DNA of 64,000 nucleotides from Archivesica marissinica. Lineage: Eukaryota > Mollusca > Bivalvia > Venerida > Vesicomyidae. Positions 1 to 64,000 of the stretch are shown piece by piece. Location of the stretch: assembly GCA_014843695.1 (NCBI GenBank), contig CM026391.1, positions 39,416,768 through 39,480,767 of the forward strand, in the 5' to 3' direction. Below the pieces are notes generated by a model. That model worked only from the letters and a program-made list of their open reading frames with translations, was not told the origin of the DNA and made no database searches. Position numbers and translations under genes: made by a program. Every line of letters begins with the position of its first letter. Position 1 is the first letter of the stretch.

Positions 1-193
1 ACAGTCCACACAAATTGGGTATGATCCTTCCACATTCTTAATGTCCCAATCTGACCCACAGTGAAAACAGATCTCTTTGAAACATCCTAAGCTGTACTAC
101 AGTATCTCTATTGGATTGCTACATTCAATATTACCCCTCCCACACATTCGCTATATTAATATATTAAAGTGAAGTTTACAACAATACACAAAC

Positions 194-56110
<55,917 letters not shown>

Positions 56111-56263
56111 ACATCCATTTCGCCTTATTTCTGGAGGATATAGATCAAATTGCTAATTAATGGTAATCCTGCCTAGAAATTCACGCCGCGAGGCATACTA
56201 ATCTATCCCACCCCCACATCCAGATACTTGCTGTAATCCAATCAACTTAATACCATTAATATG

Positions 56264-57936
56264 TAGGGGTGTAACGATACATCGAAATATCGATGCATCA
56301 CAATAGACAGCGTCGCGATAGTCAACCATAGATGGTAAATATGACCATCGATAGTATTGACTATTGCGGCAGTACTATCGCAATAGTTTTGATAGTTGCC
56401 AGGGGTTGCGAAATCAATAGCCCGAGTTGCCTGACCCGGTCATTTGTTACGCCGGGCAAGTAGATTTTCGAATGTAACTTGTCCGTGGACAAGTAAAAAT
56501 ACCAGCGAGTGCATTTACTTCATGTTCCCATGGTATTTAAATCGTATTTTAATGAGAAAGCATTGGCAAATTTTCTTTTTTATTTTCCTGCGGAACTTCC
56601 GCAATGAACCAGCGTTGGATATTCGCACTCGCCAACTCGCCATGGCGATAACGTTTTTAGACTGGCGAGAAACGTTTACTACGCACTCGACATCGTGGCG
56701 AGATGTCTTATTTTTTTTTTTTTTAATTTTTATAATTTATTTATTTTACAACGATTGCGAAGCAAGTTTGAACAACTTATATTAATCACTCTCATTGGCT
56801 CGGATGTAAGCGTATATGTGGTTATAAAGGTTTTTAATAAAAAAAGATAAGTTGAATGGGGACAGTCCTAAAAATGATTCAAAATCAACCCCCCTTAGTT
56901 ACTTTACATAGCAATTTTGAAGAAATATTATCTAAAAAAGTGACAAAATTTAAGATAAAAAAAGAGGTTGATTTTACCCCAAAGTCCACCAGAATGCACC
57001 ATTGTGTCTACTTAAAAATCTTTTTTCGGGGGAGCATGCCCCCGGACCCCCTTAGCATGGCAAGTGCCTGTGGCACTTGCATCCGGTTGCTTTGCCACCG
57101 GACAGAACCACATTCAATGACCTGTACCATTTATTTGCGGCCGGAACTAATTCTTAAGTACAGGCCAAAAATTGGCCTGTACTATTTCATCTTGGCCGGT
57201 ACCTTTTCTCAAGTACAGGCCAAGTTGGCCGGAACATATTGACACGAATATCCAACGCTGAATGAACACAAGCCAGCCGACAACGGTGGCGGACAACAAT
57301 TCCCAGCCGACAATAACCTGAATAAGAAGCGGAAATGTCAAGAGTTATCGCCCGTCAAATAAAAACTGTAAAATGCGGTGGGTATGTAATTTATTTTCCG
57401 CTCAACAAAAAAACTACTGTCGAAAATGGCTTCTTTGGTACTGAATAGTGAGCAAAGTAGGCGATGTGATCCCCATAATCCCGGGTATGGGTAATTTAAA
57501 GTGCTATAGCGCATGCGTCAGTTACAAGTATACTACGCGGTCGCTAAATCGATATACGGGAACGGATACGTGACGCAGCCTTATTATTGAAGACGACAGG
57601 TAAACAATCATGTAACTTGGCGGGACTGTGTATCGAATTTTAAATAAGGTTGGTTTATATTATTTAAAAAAATAAAGTTCGGATATACAGGCAAGTGGGT
57701 TTTCACTACGGACAAGTAAATTAGTGCAGTGTGTTCGATGTCATGATAATAAAGAAAAAATTGCATGCTAATAAATAAATACACAAAACTTGTGTATTCC
57801 ATGCGAAACAGAATATTTTTTTTAATTAATATGTATTTACACAATACTATTGCAATAGTCCTACAACTATCGCAATACTATTGCAATAGTATTTTAACTA
57901 TCGCAATAGTAAAATTGACCCCAATAGTCACTCCTA
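56264..57936. mobile_element. hAT-like non-autonomous element with 8-bp target duplication
   Basis: The left end taggggtgtaacgatacatc and the inverted right end taggagtgactattg are flanked by ttaatatg at 56256-56263 and 57937-57944, an exact 8-bp duplication. Many copies of actatcgcaatagt/actattgcaatagt near both ends are probable transposase-binding subterminal repeats. No transposase is visible in 1673 bp. Another element (56610-57260) is nested inside. Confidence 0.82.
56610..57260. mobile_element. Nested TIR element with 7-bp target duplication
   Basis: A 16-bp perfect inverted repeat, cagcgttggatattcg at 56610-56625 and its inverse at 57245-57260, is flanked by aatgaac on both sides (56603-56609, 57261-57267). 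The interior has a palindrome gtacaggccaaa...ttggcctgtac near 57159-57183 and no recognisable gene. The 7-bp duplication is between the usual sizes for named superfamilies, so it is not classified. Confidence 0.75.
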
Positions 57937-57944
57937 TTAATATG

Positions 57945-58400
57945 CATAGCCAATCAGCGACGCCGAAGCAAACATATTTACACAATTCCCAGCCTAATTA
58001 ACATATAAATAGCCGGATGATCTTTATCCAAATTATCGATGTTGTATGACACAAGATACCAATTGATAACGATCAGTGTTGAAATACAGGTAAGTAATTT
58101 TAGTCATTGTCGAAAATTTACTAATTTTATTAAAAAAATTAATTTACTGGAAATTGGAATGTTCCAAAGCTATTTACAGAAAATTACTCGGGTGAGGGTA
58201 TTATTCTGTGGTCATGACTAAATTTATCGGGTTGACTGACCAATTATTTCAGTGTCTACATGTACACGTTAGTCTAGAGATAATTATATGGTCGGGGGAA
58301 AGTTACCTGTACGGAAAGTACGAACATGCATATTTACTCTTGAAAAATACAGCTTGGCACTCTTGAGATTTTACCTCAAGGGTCATTGACTCTATTCTTG
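57945..58400. other. Spacer, no recognised feature
   Basis: AT-rich intergenic DNA. Its short open frames do not resemble known proteins. Confidence 0.5.
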
Positions 58401-58760
58401 GTAAAACTTGGCACATATCGTGAATCAGTGCTCAATACTGGGTCCATGCTGCTTCCAATTCAGTAGTGGGGCGACCATCCCCTACCCAGCGGGTCCTCAG
58501 GTGGCGGATAGGGTAAACGGCCCTCAGATATGGGGGTTAGCTGTGAATCAAATAAGCAGTCCCGGACCATATGGCGGTGTACCTACCAGGACGGGGCAGG
58601 ATAGCACATGGCAAAGCTACTCCTATTAAATACTCCACGTGTCCCACAACGGGTGCATCAGGCGAACATATGGACCGCCTTAAAAGTCCTAGCCTACGGG
58701 TGAGGTAACCCCAACAGAAACCTCGAATGCTGAAGCCGGAAGTACTGGGCCGCACGGCAC
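58401..58760. repeat. Possible non-LTR retroposon 5' fragment
   Basis: A GC-richer stretch (aggtggcggatagggtaaac, then gatatgggggttagctgtga) stands out from its surroundings and recalls dispersed retroposon leaders of marine invertebrates. It contains no reverse transcriptase or endonuclease motif, so the assignment is weak. Confidence 0.3.
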
Positions 58761-58965
58761 ATTCTAATAAACCACGGTACTACGCATAACGCAACATGAA
58801 TCACAATGACAGTGCTCAATTTTCGTTTCTTCATTGACTTATTATATAATATATTTACCCCGCAGGCAGTGTCTATAATCCATAGACAATCATAGTTCTT
58901 ATCAACTGAAGCATGCACCTGGAGTGCACACAATAAATAATGTAGCATATTGCCGAGGACTAATT

Positions 58966-59208
58966 AGCCGTCTAATTACAGACGGATCTGTAGTCCAGTG
59001 GTAACACGCTAGACTGGTAACTCAGGGATCGCAGGTTCGATCCCCCGTCTGATCTTAACAAAATTAAGTCTTTCAGATGGGACGTTAAACCGAGGTCTTG
59101 TGTCAGTGCTGTACACCGTGCATGTAAAAGAACCAGACTAATCTCTTCAGGAGGCGTCGCTCATATGGGCAACCGGTAGCGATGATAAATAAACGTAAAA
59201 CACACACA
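58966..59208 (+). mobile_element. tRNA-derived SINE with 10-bp target duplication
   Basis: The head looks like a tRNA: gacgg/ccgtc acceptor pairing, A box tagtccagtgg (58991-59001) and B box ggttcgatccc (59034-59044). The body contains gatgggacgttaaaccgagg, a central domain shared by many invertebrate (META-type) SINEs, and a cgtaaaacacacaca tail. It is flanked by aggactaatt at 58956-58965 and 59209-59218. The anticodon loop ctggtaa would read Thr (GGT), but the copy is a retroposon, not a working tRNA gene. Confidence 0.85.
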
Positions 59209-59237
59209 AGGACTAATTGGTCTTGGATGCACAACAA

Positions 59238-59304
59238 ATCTTTAAAAATTGTGTTAACACGTAATTTTTATATCTGTAAATATACAAACCAGATATCGCC
59301 ATAA
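59238..59304. repeat. 67-bp inverted repeat, outer arm (probable DIRS right terminal repeat)
   Basis: This arm is a perfect 67-bp inverse of 59524-59590, from atctttaaaaattgtg to gatatcgccataa. It is followed by ccagtgctgg. It sits at the downstream end of the DIRS element, where a terminal repeat is expected. Confidence 0.75.
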
Positions 59305-59523
59305 CCAGTGCTGGCAACTCGCTTGCCCAATAGATATACCGAAAATCTTGCTAAAAGCCCCCATACTGATTGATAACAATTCGTTTCCCGTAAGCAAGGC
59401 CGCCATTGATAAACATGTGACCGGAACTACAAGCAAGCGCTTGTCTGACCAAGATCACTTCCTCTTTTCGAGGGTCATGTCTAAGACATGGACATAGCGG
59501 CCTAGTGGGGTGGGAATTTTAGT

Positions 59524-59620
59524 TTATGGCGATATCTGGTTTGTATATTTACAGATATAAAAATTACGTGTTAACACAATTTTTAAAGATCTGTTACAGA
59601 TATCGCCATAACCAGTGCTG
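59524..59620. repeat. Inverted-repeat inner arm plus repeated tip (probable DIRS internal complementary region)
   Basis: Positions 59524-59590 are the exact inverse of 59238-59304. Directly after, 59597-59620 repeats the sequence cagatatcgccataaccagt in direct orientation as seen at 59290-59309. Joined ends of two inverted terminal repeats would give this pattern, which is what the internal complementary region of DIRS elements is. This reading is inference until the left terminal repeat is seen. Confidence 0.55.
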
Positions 59621-59963
59621 ACTATAACTGAAAAGAGGTGGGACGAAATACAGACAAGAAACGAACCTACATAGCTGCAGCGTGATATAGGAACTATAAC
59701 TCACCCGCTAAACGTCAGCTAACGGTCATCAACAGGGCTTATAGCGTGAAGGCCCCGGACAACTGGTCAATTAACGTACTTGCAGTTAACCAGACGGTTC
59801 AAGAAGCCAGAACATTACCTAGGATGTAAGTCCCTTGGCACAGCCAAAAACGTTTGTAAGCAAAACATACGACCGAACGGCGAACGTGAATACATACAAT
59901 AAGCTGAAGCACATAATGTTAGGCTACATAACGAAATTAACGGTTAAAATAGAGAACACGCAC

Positions 59964-61215
59964 CTATTCGGACGAAACTGAACGAGAGGTGATAACAAAC
60001 TGGGCAGCCACTAAGGGACCCAAGGCAAACAAACCACGTGCATGTGGCAGCGTGTTCCGTAAATAAAACCGTATAAACGAGCTCTCTGAACTCCAATAAC
60101 CTGCCCGTAAAACCTTCTCTAAGGGGACATTATTGAGCCATGCCCATGACGTAGACAGAGCCCTAACTTCATGGGCATTGATTGACATGATCAGGACATG
60201 ATTCCTGCTCCCCGGAGAGACTGTAGGCTAACTTAATCGTCTCTACAATCCAACGGGAAATAGTAGACGCCGACACCTCCTTTGTCCAGTTATGACGAAA
60301 GGAGATGAATAGTCTATGGCGACCCTTCCGTATGTGAGACACCCTCTTAAGATAGGCTTTGAGGGCTCTGACAGGACAAAGCTGAACGGCACTGTCGTCA
60401 GTATCACGAGGAAGGGCTGGTATAGTAATACCGGTGTGTACCACACACGGAAGTTGATTCTTAGCAAGAAAAAGAAAACCCGGATAGGTATGCAGCTCAA
60501 CAGCCGACTCGTCGTGTGTGAAATTAACACATGCTTCGTCGGCTGATAAAGCGTGAATCTCACTCCGCCTGCGACCAGACGCTAAGGCAATAAGAAATAC
60601 TGTCTTAAAAGTCAGAAACTTTAACGAACAAGAAGTTAAAGTTTCAAAGGGAGGTTTGGACAGGACACCCAGAACCAATGGAAGATTCCATTTCGGAACT
60701 GGAGAAGAAACCTTAGGTCTCTCCAGTTCCAAACTCCTGATAACATTAGATATTACAGACTGGTTACTGTAATTAATGTCCGAGAAATGCCTAAGCGTAG
60801 TAGCAATAGCCGATCTATAGCCTTTAATTGCTACTGGCGTAAGATTCCTCACCTCAAATAAATATATGAGAAATTCAGCAAGTAAGTTTACTGATAACTG
60901 AAGGGATCCACTTGCCTTCCGACACACCAATCCAGCCACACTTTCCACCTATACCCATAAACTGAGTTGGTGGAGGTGCGTTTCGATGAACAGACTCGCT
61001 TGGCAACCTGTTCAGAAAAGCCCTTCTCTTGCATGCATCGTTGCATAGAACGAATGCGTGCAGATGGAGCATGGCCGGATTGGCATGGTACAACCGAGAC
61101 CGAGGTTGACACAGTAGGTCGCTCCTGTGTGGAAGACAGATGGGGATTTCCACCAGAAGTGACAACAGAAGACTGAACCACGGCTGGCCCGGTCAAAGTG
61201 GAGCAATCAATAACA
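59964..61215 (-). pseudogene. DIRS tyrosine recombinase, two frameshifts
   Basis: Three frames carry successive parts. The first, open from 61589 and overlapping the RT end, holds the core-binding part (EKGFSEQVAKRVCSSKRTS, GYRWKVWLDWCVGRQVDPF). The second (about 60905-60169) holds EFLIYLFEVRNLTPVAIKGY and the first catalytic Arg in ASGRRRSEIHAL. The third (60188-59964) holds the HxxR motif HEVRALSTSWA and the nucleophile region SFIRFYLRN. The frame changes near 60890-60905 and near 60185. The enzyme would insert the circular cDNA by recombination without target duplication. The true start codon is not determined. Confidence 0.85.
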
Positions 61216-63100
61216 CCAGACACAGCTCTGTGTTGATCTTGAGTATCACCCGAGACAGCAGCGGAAAAGGGGGGAATGCGTAAGCATGCATGCCCTCCCA
61301 AGTCATGCTCAAAGAGTCTACCCCCAGAGCCAAGGAGTCGGGAACTGGGGAGACGTACGTCGGAAGCTGGTGGTTCAACCTGGTGGCGAACAGGTCGACA
61401 TGCGGTGTCCCCAAGCAACTGAAAACGTGTTTGAGAACGCCCGCATGCAGAGTCCATTCCGTATGCACTATCCCGCCCTGGCGCGAGAGACTGTCTGCTA
61501 GAATGTTCAGTTTCCCCGGAAGGAAACGAGCTCTCAGAGTGACAGAGTGATTGGCACACCAGGTCAAGATCTTGATCGACAGAAGACAAAGTTTCCTGGA
61601 CCGTGATCCCCCCTCCTTGTTCACATATGACGCCACTGTGGTATTGTCCGTTGCTACAAGCACACAGCGGCCTTCTACCACACTGATGAACTGTTTCAGC
61701 GCCAGAAACACTGCTCGTAGTTCGAGTGTATTAATATGGCAATGGCGCCAATACATCGACCACTTGCCGGACGCCACCTGGTCTTCCAGGTGGGCTCCCC
61801 AACCGATGAGGCTGGTATCCATAAACAGATGGATGTCCGGAACTGGTGGATGGATGGGAACCATGGAGTACAGAAACTCCTGATCCAGCCACTGAGGGAC
61901 CGCAGACTGGAACCATTGACCTAATGCAATTGTTCGGTCCCACGAATCTGACTCCTGTGACCACCGGGACTTGGTCTCCCATTGCAGGAGGCGTTTCCGC
62001 GCATGTCCCTGTGGCATAAGTCGTGCCATAGACTCCATCTGACCTAGAAGGCCGTGTAATGTCCGTGCTGAAGCAACATGTGCTTGTTGCATTGACATTA
62101 TCGAACCTCGGATCTGTGCAATACGATCCAAGGACGGCCCTATCAACCCCTGAGAGAGGTTGAACCGAGCTGCCAGGAACACAAATACCTGTGTCGGTTC
62201 CAGCTCTGACTTTTCCCAATTGGGAATGAACCCCATGCGAAGAGTATGTGACATGACTATTCGCATGTGGGTTGTAGCCAATTCCTTGGAGTTGGCAGGC
62301 TGAAGCCAATCGTCCAGGTAAGCGTGCAGCCGAATGCCCCGCTGATGAATAAAGCGGAGCATGGCCTTCACTACTCGAGTGAACACATAGGGAGCCGTAC
62401 AAAGGCCGAATGGAAGCGCCCGAAACTGGTACACCACCCCTTGAAACGCAAATCGAAGGTAGCGTCTGGACCTGGGGTGGATAGCTATATGGAAGTAGGC
62501 ATCCTTCAGGTCCAAAGATGTGACCCAGTCTCCCTGGTTCAAAGATAGTCTGATTTTTTCGAAAGTCTCCATCTTGAAATGTGGGGACAATATCGACCTG
62601 TTCAATTGGGAAAGGTCGCCAACCTCCCTTCTTCTTGCGAACAAGAAATAGCCTGCTGAAAAAGCCTGACCAGGGTTGTGCCGATCGGTTACCCGTTCTA
62701 TGGCATGTTTCCGAAGCATGGCCTTTATCTCGTTCTGGAGAACCCGAAGCTTCTCCTGGTTCGACGTGGTGGTTTCCATATGACTCAGGGGTAGTCTTCG
62801 AAGTCTGGGACGGACACGAAACTGAATTTGATACCCACTCCAGATAACTGAACGTGTCCATGCATCCGAAGTTATTTTCTCCCAGGTCTTGGAGAAAAAT
62901 CGAAGCCTTCCACCAGTGGGAATTTCCGGTTTTGGAATGGGCAATCTGATGCCATTGAGTATGGTCAAAGGTTGCACTGAGGCCTGGGAGACGGAGTGGG
63001 CATCCCTATCTCTGACTACCCTTCCGCCCACGCTTCGCCTGGCTAGCCTTCTTTTTAAAAGTAGGCTTAGATACAGCCAGACTTGGCAAAGGAGGGACAT
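61193..63100 (-). CDS. DIRS reverse transcriptase and RNase H
   Basis: A 635-codon open frame. RT motifs: SLDLKDAYFHIAIHP (motif A), FRALPFGLCTAPYVF (motif B) and AYLDDWL (motif C, with LDD as in DIRS/Ty3-like RTs). RNase H follows with MDTSLIGWGAHL, INTLELRAVFLAL, VATDNTTVASYVNKEGG and NILADSLSRQGG, giving the D-E-D-D set. Around 62606-62680 the sequence is out of phase: the neighbouring frame there carries the expected fingers motif (FFSRLFLVRKKKGGWRP), so two indels have scrambled about 20 residues while keeping the overall frame open. The first 25 residues may overlap gag sequence, and the natural start is uncertain. Confidence 0.88.
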   Translation of the reverse strand: MSLLCQVWLYLSLLLKRRLARRSVGGRVVRDRDAHSVSQASVQPLTILNGIRLPIPKPEIPTGGRLRFFSKTWEKITSDAWTRSVIWSGYQIQFRVRPRLRRLPLSHMETTTSNQEKLRVLQNEIKAMLRKHAIERVTDRHNPGQAFSAGYFLFARRREVGDLSQLNRSILSPHFKMETFEKIRLSLNQGDWVTSLDLKDAYFHIAIHPRSRRYLRFAFQGVVYQFRALPFGLCTAPYVFTRVVKAMLRFIHQRGIRLHAYLDDWLQPANSKELATTHMRIVMSHTLRMGFIPNWEKSELEPTQVFVFLAARFNLSQGLIGPSLDRIAQIRGSIMSMQQAHVASARTLHGLLGQMESMARLMPQGHARKRLLQWETKSRWSQESDSWDRTIALGQWFQSAVPQWLDQEFLYSMVPIHPPVPDIHLFMDTSLIGWGAHLEDQVASGKWSMYWRHCHINTLELRAVFLALKQFISVVEGRCVLVATDNTTVASYVNKEGGSRSRKLCLLSIKILTWCANHSVTLRARFLPGKLNILADSLSRQGGIVHTEWTLHAGVLKHVFSCLGTPHVDLFATRLNHQLPTYVSPVPDSLALGVDSLSMTWEGMHAYAFPPFPLLSRVILKINTELCLVLLIAPL

Positions 63101-63165
63101 TGCCTGTGGGCAGTGTGACGGACGATACCTTGGCCACAGGGTGAATAGAAGGATTAACCTTGGAC

Positions 63166-63998
63166 TTAAGACACCCTTGGCTTAGGTACCGGCGCAGCAG
63201 CTGCCCTCTGCAATGACTTGTGCGCAATGTCGTCCTTGTAAGACTGAACAGCGCCAAGTAATTGCTGCCCAAATAGAGTGTGACACTCGGGGAGGATTTG
63301 ACCGACTCGTCTTAAACAAGATTTAGACAAATACGCATCTCTCCTAGCGAGAGTGGGTCCAGCTGCAAGCCGGGTCAGTATCTCCAAGGTGTGGGACTGG
63401 ACAGTTGCCATCACCTGTAGATACTTAGTAATTTCTTGTTGCCTTTCCTCTGACGGAGGCTCAGAGAGAGCAGACAAAACTCCGCACAGAAACAGTTCTG
63501 AATGCGAGACTGTCTGAATCCCAGCTCGTGCCAATCGCTCCCATCCCTCAAGAGTCGAAAAGGTGACTACCTGAGAAGTAGGAAGAGAGCTACCCTGCTT
63601 CACTACTTCTCGGAAAGAAGGATTGATAGGAGGCTCGATCACAAGCAGAGGTTCTTGGACCTCATACGAATGAGGTTGAAAAACCTTTGGTTTACCAAGT
63701 GACGGAAATTTCCCGATTGGTAAGGCTTTTGGGAGAAAAGGCAAGGCCTTGCCCTGCACTACTCCCTCACCCTGAATTCTGGAAGTAAGATCTTCCAGAC
63801 ACGTCTGCACTCTCCTACACTGAGGGAGCGCTGACGCAGGTGGTGACGGCTAGTTGGCCTTGAAAAAGTCCAAGGCAGAGGCGCCAACTTTGACCCTTGG
63901 AATAGGCAAAGGAGGGCAGATGGTAGAACCAAGCCGTTCTCGAAGCATACCAATGGCTTCGTCATAGGTGGGTGGAAGTCTGTTCTCTTCCACCTCAT
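63166..63998 (-). pseudogene. DIRS gag-like ORF, internal stop, 5' end outside window
   Basis: The frame runs in from the window edge, hits TAG at 63850-63852 (after DFFKAN) and continues in the same frame (from about 63810, QTCLEDLTSRIQGEGVV) to a stop at 63166 after PVPKPRVS. The middle is helical with LARAGIQTVSHSELFLCGVL and LEILTRLAAGPTLARRDAYL, as in DIRS gag regions lying before RT. A basic tail (PTFKKKASQAKRGRKGSQ) is found in another frame at about 63010-63070, which suggests a further frameshift. Confidence 0.65.
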
Positions 63999-64000
63999 CC

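Larger units (their letters stand above)
59238..64000 (-). mobile_element. DIRS-type tyrosine-recombinase retrotransposon, 5' end outside window
   Basis: Read on the minus strand, the order is gag-like ORF, reverse transcriptase/RNase H, and tyrosine recombinase, followed by an inverted-repeat complex. RT and RNase H without a DDE integrase but with a tyrosine recombinase define the DIRS order. The gag frame has a stop, the RT frame a scrambled stretch and the recombinase two frameshifts, so this copy is probably inactive. The left (5') terminal repeat lies beyond 64000. Confidence 0.88.

Noticed and set aside
56444..56785. A 113-codon plus-strand frame
   Set aside because: It crosses the boundary of the nested TIR element at 56610 and ends in a T-rich tract, so it cannot be an old gene.
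58981..59052. A possible functional tRNA-Thr gene
   Set aside because: A and B boxes are present, but the copy is the head of a SINE with a conserved body, tail and target duplication.
61731..62861. A 376-codon minus-strand frame overlapping the DIRS RT
   Set aside because: It is the neighbouring frame of the RT gene. Only a short part (62606-62680) carries real RT sequence because of the indels there.

Overview
The window is animal nuclear DNA, most likely from a bivalve mollusc. The animal origin is seen directly: GT-AG introns, an animal-type Hsp110 gene, Tc1, hAT-like and DIRS transposons and tRNA-derived SINEs. The bivalve assignment is inferred from the style of the repeats and is not proven. 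The only cellular gene recognised is an HSPA4-type (Hsp110 family) chaperone gene on the minus strand. Ten coding exons could be placed at base level between 55946 (start codon) and 194. They give 1384 coding bases (461 codons): the whole ATPase domain and the start of the substrate-binding domain. The rest of the gene lies beyond the left edge.

Almost everything else is repeat DNA lodged in the introns of that gene. Intron 9 (328-1514) and intron 8 (1622-5651) hold a SINE-like fragment, a short TIR element, a hAT-like element with an 8-bp target duplication, and a decayed Tc1 transposon ending about 17 bases from a splice donor. Intron 7 (5804-29437) is an 86-bp satellite array of roughly 165 units, interrupted at 19716-28779 by a 9.06-kb TIR-bounded element carrying a B-family DNA polymerase. 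Introns 3 to 6 are short; intron 4 holds SINE and foldback elements. Intron 2 (32623-53867) is a 20-kb array of 30-bp/26-bp units with an exact 1000-N assembly gap. Intron 1 (54073-55839) holds 37 copies of a 35-bp minisatellite.

Upstream of the gene (55980-64000) come nested hAT-like elements, a SINE with a 10-bp target duplication, and the 3' two thirds of a DIRS-type tyrosine-recombinase retrotransposon on the minus strand (gag fragment, RT/RNase H, tyrosine recombinase, then an inverted-repeat complex that looks like its right terminal repeat and internal complementary region).

The most interesting object is the 9.06-kb polymerase element. It inserted cleanly into one satellite unit (5-bp duplication gctct). 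It carries a zinc-ribbon ORF, a protein-primed-type PolB with an HNH/endonuclease VII-like zinc motif between its exonuclease motifs, and at least six further genes on both strands that I cannot assign to the standard Maverick/Polinton set. No integrase, packaging ATPase, protease or double-jelly-roll capsid gene was recognised. The copy is decayed: most genes carry stops or frameshifts and the polymerase is cut before its catalytic motif C. One 239-codon membrane protein gene remains fully open.
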